A stretch of 64,000 nucleotides of DNA from Solimonas soli DSM 21787 (GCF_000474945.1 NZ_AXDW01000007.1:248001-312000); one strand, 5' to 3'; counted from the first letter of the stretch, positions 40,759 through 49,598 are shown. The notes: generated by a model from the sequence alone, not told the origin. Numbers and translations: made by a program.

Positions 40759-41856
40759 GTGCAATTGCTCGCCTTAGTCGTTGGTGCAGGCTTCGCCGGC
40801 AGCATATGCGCTCAAGAGTTGGCAGATGCTGGGTGGCTCGTGCATGTAATCGATAAGCGGCCACATATCGCTGGCAATGCGTTCGATGAATACGATGAAA
40901 GCGGAATACTGATTCATCGCTACGGCCCGCACATCTTTCACACCGCGAGCGAGCGCATTTTTCGATTCCTTTCCCGGTTCACGGATTGGCATCCCTACGA
41001 GCATCGCGTACGTAGTGTGGTCGAGAACGAGCTATATCCGTTCCCCATCAATCGTGACACGTTGAATCGTCTATACGGCTTGCGTCTCGACGAAGCCGAC
41101 GCCGCCGCGTTCTTCGAGCGCGTGCGCGAGCATCGAGATGCTATCCGCAATAGTGAAGACGTCGTACTGAACAGCGTAGGCCGCGACCTCTATGAGAAGT
41201 TTTTTCTCAACTACACGCGCAAGCAGTGGGGATTGGAGCCTTCGCAGCTAAAAGCCGGCGTGGCGGCACGCATCCCCACACGAACAAACACGGATGATCG
41301 TTACTTCAGCGATACCTATCAAGCCATGCCGCTGCATGGGTATACACGCATGTTCGAGAACATGCTTGATCATCCGAATATCCGCGTGGAAACAGGAGTG
41401 GACTTCATCGACGTGAGCGATCGTGATCGCTACTCGCACATCGTTTATACCGGCCCCATCGACGCATATTATGGATATCGCTTCGGCCCACTACCTTATC
41501 GATCACTGCGCTTCGAGCATGAGCACTTGCCCAAGGTCGAATGGTTTCAGCCGGTTGGCACGGTGAATTACCCGAACGACCACGCTTATACGCGTATCAC
41601 GGAATTCAAGCATCTGACCGGCCAGCAGCATGCTGGAACCTCCATCGTTCGCGAATATCCGCAAGCGGAAGGCGAACCTTATTATCCGATCCCGCGGGAT
41701 GAAAACGAGGTGTTATTCAAACGCTACGAGGCACTGGCGCTTGCGGAGCATCGTGTCACTTTCGTCGGTCGCCTTGCTCAGTACCGCTACTACAACATGG
41801 ATCAGGTCGTCGGCGCGGCATTGGCGGCAGCCAAGCGGATTCTTGAGCGTCCTTGA
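40759..41856 (+). CDS. glf: UDP-galactopyranose mutase
   Basis: Flavoenzyme converting UDP-galactopyranose to UDP-galactofuranose; 365 aa, normal length. The FAD motif VVGAGFAGSICAQELA is at the start. HRYGPHIFHT and RKQWGLEPSQL carry conserved active-site residues, and GPIDAYYGYRFGPLPYRSLRF and DYNMDQ-like YYNMDQVVGAAL are family blocks. The start is GTG, six bases after the GT9 stop. Its presence means the locus can make galactofuranose, so the glycan probably contains it. AT content is raised as in the neighbour. Confidence 0.95.
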   Translation: MQLLALVVGAGFAGSICAQELADAGWLVHVIDKRPHIAGNAFDEYDESGILIHRYGPHIFHTASERIFRFLSRFTDWHPYEHRVRSVVENELYPFPINRDTLNRLYGLRLDEADAAAFFERVREHRDAIRNSEDVVLNSVGRDLYEKFFLNYTRKQWGLEPSQLKAGVAARIPTRTNTDDRYFSDTYQAMPLHGYTRMFENMLDHPNIRVETGVDFIDVSDRDRYSHIVYTGPIDAYYGYRFGPLPYRSLRFEHEHLPKVEWFQPVGTVNYPNDHAYTRITEFKHLTGQQHAGTSIVREYPQAEGEPYYPIPRDENEVLFKRYEALALAEHRVTFVGRLAQYRYYNMDQVVGAALAAAKRILERP

Positions 41857-42977
41857 TGCGCATCGCGTTCCTTTGCAAGCGTCGCTACATGGGCAAGGAC
41901 GTGATCCTCGATCGTTACGCACGCTTGTATGAAATCCCTCTGCAGCTGGCCAAGCTTGGTCACGATGTCGTTGGCTTTTGCCTCGACTATCACGCAAGCG
42001 GCGCCGGAGAATGGACGCATGATGCGGCGCCAGGCTTACTGCAATGGAGGTCATGCTCGCTTGATGCGCTCTTAATCCCGACGCTGGCAAGCTACCCACA
42101 TCGGCTATTGCGTCGCTTGCGCACGTTCGCTCCGGATATCCTCGTTGGTGCGTCGGACATCCCTCACGTGGTGCTGACCGCTTGGCTCGCTCGCAAGCTG
42201 CAGATTCCGTACGCGGTGGACCTGTACGACAACTTCGAAGGATTCGGGCAGGCCCGCATACCGGGCTTCGTGCCGTCGCTCCGGCGCGCAACACGTGGTG
42301 CCGATCTGATCATGACGACGAGCGAGCCGCTGCGGCAGTTCGTCATGGAAACCTATCGCGCGCGTGGCTCGGTAGTCGCGATGCCGAGCAGTGTCGACAA
42401 ATCCGTATTCAAGCCCCTGGACCGCCAGCATGCTAGATATAGGTTGGGCCTTCCCGATAAGGCCCGGCTGATTGGCACGGCGGGCGGCTTGTACCGAGAC
42501 AAGGGCATCGCGCCACTTTACGAGGCGTGGGCCGCAATCGAAATCGCTCGTCCGGACGTGCATCTGGTAATCGCCGGCCCGCAAGACGCCGGCCTTCCTC
42601 CGCCGAGCGGCGAGCGCGTTCATTATCTTGGGCACTTGGCTCACGCAAGTGTCGCTGAGCTATTCAACGCCCTTGACGTTGGCGTGATCTCGGTTCTCGA
42701 TACGCCGTTCGGCCGCTATTGTTTCCCTCAGAAGGCGTATGAGATGCTGGCCTGCGGACTCAACGTAGTTGCCGCAGACATCGGCGCCTTGTCGAGTCTT
42801 TTCGCTGATACGCCTCAGCTCCTGTTCCGCGCCAATGATGCAAGTGCACTCGCAGACGCCGTGATACGGCAGCTGGAACATCCCGTCTCGCCCAATTTGC
42901 CGATTCTCGACTGGGCACAACTCATACAAGGCATCGAGCCGCTGCTGAGCCGCCTCGTCAATCCGGCGGCTCCTTGA
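41856..42977 (+). CDS. Glycosyltransferase family 4-like
   Basis: A 373-aa GT-B glycosyltransferase. RYARLYEIPLQLAKLGHDV near the N terminus, SADLIM-like GADLIMTTSEPLRQF and the C-terminal FGRYCFPQKAYEMLACGLNVVA (E-x7-E-like donor site) are visible. The ATG shares one base with the glf stop (TGATG), so it is translationally coupled. The linkage and sugar cannot be inferred. It converges with the next gene with a 4-bp gap. Confidence 0.88.
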   Translation: MRIAFLCKRRYMGKDVILDRYARLYEIPLQLAKLGHDVVGFCLDYHASGAGEWTHDAAPGLLQWRSCSLDALLIPTLASYPHRLLRRLRTFAPDILVGASDIPHVVLTAWLARKLQIPYAVDLYDNFEGFGQARIPGFVPSLRRATRGADLIMTTSEPLRQFVMETYRARGSVVAMPSSVDKSVFKPLDRQHARYRLGLPDKARLIGTAGGLYRDKGIAPLYEAWAAIEIARPDVHLVIAGPQDAGLPPPSGERVHYLGHLAHASVAELFNALDVGVISVLDTPFGRYCFPQKAYEMLACGLNVVAADIGALSSLFADTPQLLFRANDASALADAVIRQLEHPVSPNLPILDWAQLIQGIEPLLSRLVNPAAP

Positions 42978-42981
42978 GCCC

Positions 42982-44202
42982 TTACCGCCGCGAAGAGGCA
43001 GCGAGCAACAGGCTTGCGTAGGCTTGTGCGATCTGATCCCAGTTGAAACGCTTTCGAACATCGTCCCGCATGGCGAGCGCGCGAGTCCGATGCGTTTTGG
43101 GATTTGACAGCATGTCTACCAATCGCTTGGCTAAAGCTCTCGTGTCTCTTGGATCGAACAGCACTTCGCGGCGATGCTCGCCCAGCAGATCGGACAGACC
43201 GGCAACGTCACCAACGAGAACCGGGCATCCGCATGCGATAGCCTCCATCAGTGCGACGGGCAGGCCTTCCTGATCGCCGGAAGATGCGCGCACGAATGGC
43301 GCCACAAAGACTGCTGCCCGGCGATACAGTGCCGGCAAATCGGCCTGTGGCAATGCTCCCAGGAAATGTACGCGCTCAGAAATGCCCAGGGATTCGGCCA
43401 ATGACTTTAGCTGCTCCTCCTCCGGGCCGAATCCGGCAATGGTCAGGTGCGCGAAAGGCTTTTCATGAAGAACTATCGGCAATGCGCGAAGCAGATAGCT
43501 GAGACCCTTCTTCTCCACCAGGCGACCGACAAACAGAATTTCATCCGACGACCGGGACTGCCCACCACCGACGGTGAAACGACCCTCGACATCAACACCC
43601 ATCGATAGCACGGACACTTTGTCCATCTGCACGCCGATACCGCGCAGAGCGTCCGACATTGCGCTGCTGACCACGGTAGCTGCCACGGCGCGGCGAAGAA
43701 CGAATCTCTTCAAAGTATCCAGAAACTTTCCAGATAGCGCGTATAGATCAGCTCCGTGCGAAGTAACCACAAAGGGTGTCCGCACAATCGCAGCGATGAG
43801 GCCTTGAGGCAGTAGCCAATGGGCGTGGATGACGTCAATGCCCCTCGCACGTGTCAAGCGCCACGCCTGCCAGGCTTGCGCGAACACAAAACCCGGCACC
43901 AGCAGGAACTTCCACTTCGCTCGCTTCAGATTGGTAACGATGCCGCCATCATTGACCAGCGTTTCGAGGTGACACGGCGCGTAGCGATACCGTAATACTT
44001 CCACGCCATCCATGTGTTCGGACTTCAATGCTCCCGGTGCGTGCGGACATAGCACCAGCACGTCGAACTGCATTGTGAGCCGCTTCGCCAGTTCGTGAAC
44101 GAAGCCCGGCTCTGCGTCATTTGGCCATCGTGGGTAAGTCGAAGCGAGTACCAGCAGCCGTGGCTTACGCACAGCAGAATTGTCGTGCTCAGGAATCGAC
44201 AT
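42982..44202 (-). CDS. Glycosyltransferase family 4 (group 1)
   Basis: A 406-aa GT-B glycosyltransferase. VLASTYPRWPNDAEPGFVHELA, DVIHAHWLLPQG, TSHGADLYAL, LFVGRLVEKKGLSYLLRAL and the EGLPVALMEAIACGCPVL donor motif are all intact. It is encoded opposite to the preceding five genes and overlaps the GT2 gene upstream by 14 bp, so it belongs to the GT2-dehydrogenase block. Donor and acceptor are unknown. Confidence 0.93.
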   Translation of the reverse strand: MSIPEHDNSAVRKPRLLVLASTYPRWPNDAEPGFVHELAKRLTMQFDVLVLCPHAPGALKSEHMDGVEVLRYRYAPCHLETLVNDGGIVTNLKRAKWKFLLVPGFVFAQAWQAWRLTRARGIDVIHAHWLLPQGLIAAIVRTPFVVTSHGADLYALSGKFLDTLKRFVLRRAVAATVVSSAMSDALRGIGVQMDKVSVLSMGVDVEGRFTVGGGQSRSSDEILFVGRLVEKKGLSYLLRALPIVLHEKPFAHLTIAGFGPEEEQLKSLAESLGISERVHFLGALPQADLPALYRRAAVFVAPFVRASSGDQEGLPVALMEAIACGCPVLVGDVAGLSDLLGEHRREVLFDPRDTRALAKRLVDMLSNPKTHRTRALAMRDDVRKRFNWDQIAQAYASLLLAASSRR

Positions 44203-45049
44203 CGCGCTTGTAGCTCAGCGCCGTAATTTGCTCGGAGATCAGGCCGATGAGAAACACGATGACCGAAGCGCTGAACAACAGCGCGCTCATGTTCGTGAAG
44301 CGATGCGCGGTCATATAAGTGTAGACGTACTGCGCCAGGCCCAGACTGAAGAATACGAGGCTCGCCGGCGCGAACAACTTCAATGGCGAATACAACGTGG
44401 CGATCTTGAAGATGATCAGTAGAAAGCGCACGCCGTCGCGTAGCGGCCGGATGTGGCTCTTGCCCACGCGTTGACTGACGGCGATCGGAATGTAGGCGAC
44501 CGCATACGCGCTGCGAAAGAACGCCATCGTGCTGGTCGTCGGATACGAAAAACCGTTTGGCAAGAGATAGAGGAATTCGCGGAATTTCTCGGCACGCGCG
44601 GCGCGGAAGCCGGAGGTGAGGTCGGCGACCTTGTAATTGGTCATGCGCGAGGCGAGCCAGTTGTAGAGCGTGTTGGCGAGGCCGCGGCCAACGCCGGCCT
44701 GGCCTTCCCAGTCGCGGGCGCCGACCACCATGTCGTAGCCTTCGTCCAGCTTGGCCAGCAGACGCGCGACGTCGGCGGGATCGTGCTGTCCGTCGGCGTC
44801 CATGAAGACGAGGACCTCGCCCTTCGCGGCACGCGCGCCGCGCTTGATGGCGGCGCCATTGCCCATCGAATACGGCGAGGACAGGCACTGTACGCCGGCG
44901 CCGGCACATAGCTCGCGTGTCTCGTCCGTCGAACCATCGTCGATGACGATGATTTCCGCGTCCGGCTGCGCCGCGCGCAGGCGCGGCAGCAGCGTCTTCA
45001 GCGCTGCGGCTTCGTTCTTGGCGGGCAGGATGATGCTGATCTTGCTCAA
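44189..45049 (-). CDS. Glycosyltransferase family 2, dolichyl-phosphate-sugar-synthase-like
   Basis: A 286-aa inverting glycosyltransferase. PAKNEAAALKTLLPRL, VIDDGSTDET and the nucleotide/metal motif MDADGQHDPAD are clear. Two membrane helices near the C terminus (LVFFSLGLAQYVYTY; ASVIVFLIGLISEQI) suggest a DPM-like enzyme making polyprenyl-phosphate sugar or adding sugar at the inner leaflet. It sits between the UDP-sugar dehydrogenase and the GT4. GT-C enzymes such as the TMTC-like pair use polyprenyl-phosphate sugars, a possible functional link. Confidence 0.92.
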   Translation of the reverse strand: MSKISIILPAKNEAAALKTLLPRLRAAQPDAEIIVIDDGSTDETRELCAGAGVQCLSSPYSMGNGAAIKRGARAAKGEVLVFMDADGQHDPADVARLLAKLDEGYDMVVGARDWEGQAGVGRGLANTLYNWLASRMTNYKVADLTSGFRAARAEKFREFLYLLPNGFSYPTTSTMAFFRSAYAVAYIPIAVSQRVGKSHIRPLRDGVRFLLIIFKIATLYSPLKLFAPASLVFFSLGLAQYVYTYMTAHRFTNMSALLFSASVIVFLIGLISEQITALSYKRDVDS

Positions 45050-45094
45050 ATGAAATCTGCCTCTACGGGAAGGATACTACGGGCCTGATTGTGC

Positions 45095-46381
45095 TCAGAG
45101 TCGCGCGTCGGCGAATCCCTGCGGCAGGACACCTTTGACGTCGAACACCACGTGTTCGGCGCGGCCGAGTTCATGCAGCCGTGTCGTCCCCATTTCCGCG
45201 AATGCCGAATGGGCGACGGCGAGGACGATGGCATCGTACGTCGCCGGCGCCGGCTCTCCAAGCACGTGGATGCCGAATTCCGCCTTGGCTTCCTGCGGAT
45301 CGGCCCAGGGATCGTGGACGTCGACCTCGGCATGCAAGCGCTTCAGCTCGTTGACGATGTCGATGACCTTGGTATTGCGCAGATCGCGGCAGTTTTCCTT
45401 GAAGGTCAGGCCGAGCACGAGAATGCGCGAGCCGACGATGTGGATCTTGCGAGCGGCCATCAGGCGCATGACCTGATTGGCGACGTAGATGCCCATCTTG
45501 TCGTTGATACGCCGCGCGACGAGCAACAGCTCGGGGTGGTAGCCGAGCACGGTCGCCTTGTGCGTGAGGTAATACGGATCGACGCCGATGCAGTGTCCGC
45601 CGACGAGTCCGGGGCGGAACGGCAGGAAGTTCCATTTCGTACCGGCCGCGCGCAGGACCTCGCCGGTATCGATCTCCATCTTGTTGAAGATCATCGCCAG
45701 CTCGTTCATCAGGGCGATGTTGACGTCGCGTTGCGCGTTCTCGATCACCTTCGCCGCCTCGGCGACCTTGATGGAACTTGCGCGGTGCGTGCCCGCCTTG
45801 ATGATGCTGCGGTACACCGTATCGACGAAGGCCGCACATTCCGGCGTGGAGCCGGACGTCACCTTGACGATGTCGGCGACGCCGCGCTGCGCGTCACCGG
45901 GGTTGATGCGCTCCGGGCTGTAGCCGCAGAAGAAATCGCGATTGAAGACCAGGCCCGATTCGCGTTCCAGGATCGGTACGCAAACCTCCTCGGTGGTGCC
46001 GGGATAGACCGTCGATTCGTAGACCACCGTGTCGCCGCGCTTGAGGCGTTGTCCCAGCAGTCGGCTGGCGCCCTCGAGCGGGGCCAGATCGGGCCGCAGC
46101 GCGCTGTCGACCGGCGTCGGCACGGTGACGATGTAGAAATTGCAGTCGTTCAGTGCCTGCGGATCGTCGCTGAAGTGCAGCTGCTGTGCCGCGTGCAAGC
46201 GGTCCGCGTCGAGCTCGCCGGTACGGTCATGGCCGGCACGCAGTTCGGCGATGCGTTGCGCCTTGATGTCGAAGCCCACGCTCGGATAGCGCTGACCGAA
46301 CGCCACGGCGAGCGGCAGGCCGACGTACCCCAGCCCGACGACGCCAATGCGGAGGGCGGCAAGATCGGCTTCCTGACTCAT
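45095..46381 (-). CDS. Nucleotide-sugar dehydrogenase, UDP-GalNAc/GlcNAc 6-dehydrogenase type (TviB/WbpO-like)
   Basis: A 428-aa NAD-dependent enzyme making UDP-uronic acid. GVVGLGYVGLPLAVAFG is the Rossmann motif; ESTVYPGTTEE, FFCGYSPERINPGD, KVAEAAKVIENAQRDVNIAL and LVGGHCIGVDPYYLT are family signatures, the last with the catalytic Cys. The KVIENAQRD pattern resembles TviB/WbpO rather than UDP-glucose dehydrogenase, so HexNAc uronate is likely. The ATG at 46381 gives MSQEADLAAL. It is 45 bp upstream of the GT2. Confidence 0.92.
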   Translation of the reverse strand: MSQEADLAALRIGVVGLGYVGLPLAVAFGQRYPSVGFDIKAQRIAELRAGHDRTGELDADRLHAAQQLHFSDDPQALNDCNFYIVTVPTPVDSALRPDLAPLEGASRLLGQRLKRGDTVVYESTVYPGTTEEVCVPILERESGLVFNRDFFCGYSPERINPGDAQRGVADIVKVTSGSTPECAAFVDTVYRSIIKAGTHRASSIKVAEAAKVIENAQRDVNIALMNELAMIFNKMEIDTGEVLRAAGTKWNFLPFRPGLVGGHCIGVDPYYLTHKATVLGYHPELLLVARRINDKMGIYVANQVMRLMAARKIHIVGSRILVLGLTFKENCRDLRNTKVIDIVNELKRLHAEVDVHDPWADPQEAKAEFGIHVLGEPAPATYDAIVLAVAHSAFAEMGTTRLHELGRAEHVVFDVKGVLPQGFADARL

Positions 46382-46706
46382 GGATCGAATGCGATGCGTG
46401 GACGATGGACCGCGGCCAGGAACGCGCGACCGGCAGCGCCGGCTCCCCTCGCGCTCGGCGAACGCCGATGCCTCGATCCCCTGTCGGAGTATGCCGGGCC
46501 GTGGACCGCACGTCATCCGGCCTGCGCGGCCCGCGCGGGCGAGGCGACGGCGATCCGGGCCGTCGCGCGCGGTCGCGAATGTGCGCTTTGTCGCGTTCGG
46601 CACGCAGAAGTCCGCCAAACCGCGCAAGAGTTCACAGAATCGGCCAGTAGAGCTTTATGAAACTGGCCCGGCACCGATCTGCGTGCACAAGCCAAAGGGA
46701 GCCGTC
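46382..46706. other. Intergenic region between divergent dehydrogenase and ComEA-like gene
   Basis: About 325 bp with no convincing gene. The right part holds TTCACA followed by TTTATG near 46631-46659, a weak candidate promoter for the ComEA-like gene, whose ribosome site AAAGGGAG is at about 46694-46701. Open frames crossing it are Arg-rich shadows. Confidence 0.4.
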
Positions 46707-46967
46707 ATGAAAGCAATGCTCGAATCCGCCCTGCTGGCGCTTGGGCTCGGCCTGTCGACGTCGGCGCTGGCCGTGGTCGACATCAATACCGCCGACCAGA
46801 AGGCGCTGGAAAGCCTGCCCGGCATCGGCCCGGCGAAGGCCAAGGAAATCATCGCTCACCGCCCCTACAAGTCGAAGGAAGACTTGAAGAAGGTCGACGG
46901 CATCGGCGAGAAGACCTACAAGGCGCTGGAGTCCGAAATCACGGTGGGATCGAAGCCCGCCAAGTAG
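46707..46967 (+). CDS. ComEA-like helix-hairpin-helix protein
   Basis: An 86-aa secreted protein. The signal peptide is MKAMLESALLALGLGLSTSA; the mature part is a single HhH DNA-binding motif pair (VDINTADQKALESLPGIGPA, KEIIAHRPYKSKEDLKKVDG, IGEKTYKAL). Such proteins bind incoming DNA in the periplasm during natural transformation in other gammaproteobacteria. A ribosome site AAAGGGAG precedes the ATG and a terminator follows, so it is a single-gene unit. Confidence 0.92.
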   Translation: MKAMLESALLALGLGLSTSALAVVDINTADQKALESLPGIGPAKAKEIIAHRPYKSKEDLKKVDGIGEKTYKALESEITVGSKPAK

Positions 46968-46986
46968 AACCGCGCGCGTTTCCTGA

Positions 46987-47012
46987 GCGGGCGGCGTGCC
47001 GCCCGCTTTTTT
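46987..47012 (+). terminator. Rho-independent terminator of the ComEA-like gene
   Basis: GCGGGCGGC-GT-GCCGCCCGC hairpin followed by six Ts, 19 bases after the stop. Confidence 0.88.
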
Positions 47013-47042
47013 GTTGGCGGCGGCCTCTGGCAACATGCCGCA

Positions 47043-47495
47043 ATGAAGCATCTGCTGATCGTCTACAGCGGCCGCGGCGGCCGCACGCGCGCGATGTGTG
47101 AGGCCGCACGCGAAGGCGTCGCGCCGGCGGATGCCGAACTGCGCTGCCTCTACGCGCCGGACGCTGGTCTCGATGATCTGCTGTGGGCCGATGGTCTGCT
47201 GCTCGGCACGCCGGAGAATTTCGGCTACATGAGCGGGCTGCTCAAGGATTTCTTCGATCGCACCTTCTACCCGGCGGAGGGCAAGAGCGTCGGGCTGCCG
47301 TATGCGCTGTTCATCAGCGCCGGCAACGACGGCAGCGGCGCGGCGCGCGCAGTCGAGCGGATCGCGATCGGTTATGGATGGAAGGCGGTCGCCGAACCGC
47401 TGATTCTGAAGGGCGAGCCCGATGCCGAGGGTTTGCGCCGATGCCGCGACCTCGGCGAGGCGATGGCGGCGGGCCTCGCGGCCGGCATTTTCTGA
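47043..47495 (+). CDS. Flavodoxin-like NAD(P)H-dependent oxidoreductase
   Basis: A 150-aa flavodoxin-fold protein. The FMN phosphate loop is VYSGRGGRTRAMCEA, followed by WADGLLLGTPENFGYMSGLLKDFFDR and FISAGNDGSGAARAVE, as in the small NADPH-dependent FMN reductase/flavodoxin_2 group. It is cytoplasmic and probably transfers electrons from a flavin; the partner is unknown. Confidence 0.85.
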   Translation: MKHLLIVYSGRGGRTRAMCEAAREGVAPADAELRCLYAPDAGLDDLLWADGLLLGTPENFGYMSGLLKDFFDRTFYPAEGKSVGLPYALFISAGNDGSGAARAVERIAIGYGWKAVAEPLILKGEPDAEGLRRCRDLGEAMAAGLAAGIF

Positions 47496-47533
47496 GTTTG
47501 GGAAGCTGCGCCGCGGCACTCTCCCTCACCCAA

Positions 47534-47560
47534 CCCTCTCCTCCCGGTGGGAGGAGAGGG
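47534..47560. repeat. 12-bp perfect intergenic palindrome
   Basis: CCCTCTCCTCCC-GGT-GGGAGGAGAGGG between two convergent genes. It resembles the CCCTCTCC...GGAGAGGG type palindromes that recur in many proteobacterial genomes. It could also end transcripts from both sides, although no T run follows. Confidence 0.7.
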
Positions 47561-47586
47561 CTCGCGGCCTGTAGTAGCTGCAGCGT

Positions 47587-48159
47587 TCAGCGACCGCTGA
47601 GGCGCGGACCGAAGTTGTAGCGCAGGCCGACGTCGAAACGATCGTCCTCGCCGCCCTGCACGCCGCCCTCGAGGTCGAGCGCCGGCGTCAGCGCGTAGAG
47701 CGCGCCGAGCCGCAGGGACACGCCGTCGGCCTTGTCGTTGTCGATATCGACGTAGCGCAGTTCCGGATTCAGTTCGAGGCGCGTGTTCGGCACGGCCCAG
47801 CGCAGTCCGGCGCGCAAGCCGAAGCCGGTGTCGTCGCCACCATGATCGTGGTCGAACTGCTCGAGCGAGGCGCCGAGATTCAGATCCAGATCGCGCGTCA
47901 GCGGCGTGTGCCACAGACCGCCGATGCTGAGCTGGCTGAAGTTGTCGACGTCGCCGTACTCGGCGAAAACGGCGATCGGCGACAGGATGTCGAAGGAGCC
48001 GGCGACGCGGAAGCCATCCTCGTCGCCCGCCTGATCGCGATGCAGATAGCCGCCTTCGAGGTAGTTGTAGTTGTGCGCCAGCGCCAGACCAGGCGCCAGC
48101 AGGAGCACCGCCACGCCGAGCTTGAGCGCGGCACGCGCCCGATTCGCCTTGTAATTCAT
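47587..48159 (-). CDS. YfaZ-like outer-membrane beta-barrel protein
   Basis: A 190-aa secreted barrel. The signal peptide is MNYKANRARAALKLGVAVLL, ending at ALAHN. The mature sequence alternates strands (YNYLEGGYLHRDQAG, SPIAVFAEYGDVDN, FGLRAGLRWAV, FDVGLRYNFG) as in the YfaZ precursor family. The function is unknown. The ATG at 48159 has GGAGGA four bases upstream. Confidence 0.8.
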   Translation of the reverse strand: MNYKANRARAALKLGVAVLLLAPGLALAHNYNYLEGGYLHRDQAGDEDGFRVAGSFDILSPIAVFAEYGDVDNFSQLSIGGLWHTPLTRDLDLNLGASLEQFDHDHGGDDTGFGLRAGLRWAVPNTRLELNPELRYVDIDNDKADGVSLRLGALYALTPALDLEGGVQGGEDDRFDVGLRYNFGPRLSGR

Positions 48160-48270
48160 GTGTCCTCCCGGACGATTCTTAATGGCGGCGCGAGAATCGC
48201 GTCCCGCAGCTTGATCGGGGCTGAATCCGGAGCGCTGCAAGCACACGGCGTCGACGGGGAAAGCCGGCGA

Positions 48271-49227
48271 TCAAGACGCCTTCAGGCGATCCACGATCGC
48301 CGCCGGACACGCATCCTCCGAGGGCAGGCCGTCGCGCGTGCGGGCCAGCACGGCCTTGTAGCGGCCCTCGGCGTCGAGCGCGGCGGCGCGCTGCAAATCC
48401 AGCTCCGCGAGTCGCGCGCACTGCAGCCGGCCGAGCGCGTCGGCGCGATTGTTGCGCGTCGCCACCGTGTCCTCGCGCGCCAGTGCCGCGCTATAGGCGG
48501 CGATCGCCGCCGCATTGTCGCCGGCCCGCGCCTGCGCATTGCCAAGCGCGGTCCACGGCAACGCCGTATCCGGCCAGCGCGTCGCGGCGGCCGCATATCC
48601 CTTCAGCGCCAGATCGAGTTCGCCGAGCGATTCGAACGGCGCGACCGCGGCCAGCCAGGCGTTCGTGGATGTGGTCGCGGGAATCCGCTCCGGCTCGGTG
48701 ATGACCACAGCCCAGTGCGCGCCGTAGGCCCAGGCGCGCTCCAGGCGCTCTGCGCCGAAAATGGCGCGGCGCTCGGTGCCGGAGCGCAGGATGAAGCGCT
48801 CGTTCGCGGGTTCGTAACCGACGACGACGGCGTAGTGCCAGACCGGCAGCCAGGACAGACCGAGATTCAGAAGCACCAGCACCGGCCGACCGGCACGCAA
48901 CTCGGCGACGAGTGCCGCGGCATCGCCGCGCACCGGCGCGGCGACGCGCCCATGCCGCCGCGCCGCCGCGACCAGCTCCGTCTGCAGGCTGCCCTTGCGG
49001 CCGGGCAGATAGACCTCGGCGGTCAGCGCGTCGGCGCCGATGTCGACGCCGCTGGCGCCCAGGCTGGTCGCCAGGGCGGCCGGTCCGCATTGATGTTCGC
49101 GCTGCGGGAAAAACGGCGTCGCCTGCAGTTCGACCGGCGCGCCCTCGCGCGGCAGCCCGACCGGACCTTGCGGACCGGCGCAGGCCGCCAGCAGGACCGC
49201 TGCCAGCAGCGCGGCGAGCTGCCTCAA
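48271..49227 (-). CDS. PA2778-family cysteine peptidase-like lipoprotein with TPR tail
   Basis: A 318-aa lipoprotein. The leader ends LLAAC (lipobox). The C39-like domain has Cys47 in REHQCGPAALATSLG and His131 in PVWHYAVVVGYE, the likely catalytic pair; the usual third residue is not clear to me. The C-terminal 120 residues look like two or three TPRs (LPWTALGNAQARAGDNAAAI). The start is TTG overlapping the upstream stop (TTGA); it is the only start that keeps the lipobox. It pairs with PA2779, as in Pseudomonas. Confidence 0.85.
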   Translation of the reverse strand: MRQLAALLAAVLLAACAGPQGPVGLPREGAPVELQATPFFPQREHQCGPAALATSLGASGVDIGADALTAEVYLPGRKGSLQTELVAAARRHGRVAAPVRGDAAALVAELRAGRPVLVLLNLGLSWLPVWHYAVVVGYEPANERFILRSGTERRAIFGAERLERAWAYGAHWAVVITEPERIPATTSTNAWLAAVAPFESLGELDLALKGYAAAATRWPDTALPWTALGNAQARAGDNAAAIAAYSAALAREDTVATRNNRADALGRLQCARLAELDLQRAAALDAEGRYKAVLARTRDGLPSEDACPAAIVDRLKAS

Positions 49228-49598
49228 AAGCGGCTGAAGATGTGCGTGACGCCAACCAGCTCGAGAATGATCAGCACGACGAACACGACGCCGATGACCG
49301 CAAGCACGTCGCCGCCGGCCGGCTGCTGATCGATGTTCTGCGCCAGCTGACGCAACTCCGCATCGCTGAGCGCGGCGACACGCTGGCGCGCATCGGCCGG
49401 ATCGACGCCCAGTTGTTCGAACTGCGCGATAACGACGTCGCGCGACATGAAAGCCTGCACCTGCTGCAGGTCATCGGCGCGCGTCGACTCGGCGACCAGT
49501 TGTTCGGTGCCGATCATTTCGGCGCCGGCCGGCGCCGTGGACAGCGCAAGCCCGAGGCACAGCAGGCCCGTGAACGCACCGCGAGCAAATCCGTACAT
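49224..49598 (-). CDS. PA2779-family protein
   Basis: A 124-aa small envelope protein with signal peptide (MYGFARGAFTGLLCLGLALS) and a C-terminal hydrophobic helix (VLAVIGVVFVVLIILELVGV) before HIFSRF. The middle is helical: QAFMSRDVVIAQFEQLGVDP, LSDAELRQLAQNIDQQPAG. This family is always found with PA2778. Together they are thought to act on the envelope, but no role is known to me. It overlaps the peptidase gene by TTGA. Confidence 0.85.
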   Translation of the reverse strand: MYGFARGAFTGLLCLGLALSTAPAGAEMIGTEQLVAESTRADDLQQVQAFMSRDVVIAQFEQLGVDPADARQRVAALSDAELRQLAQNIDQQPAGGDVLAVIGVVFVVLIILELVGVTHIFSRF

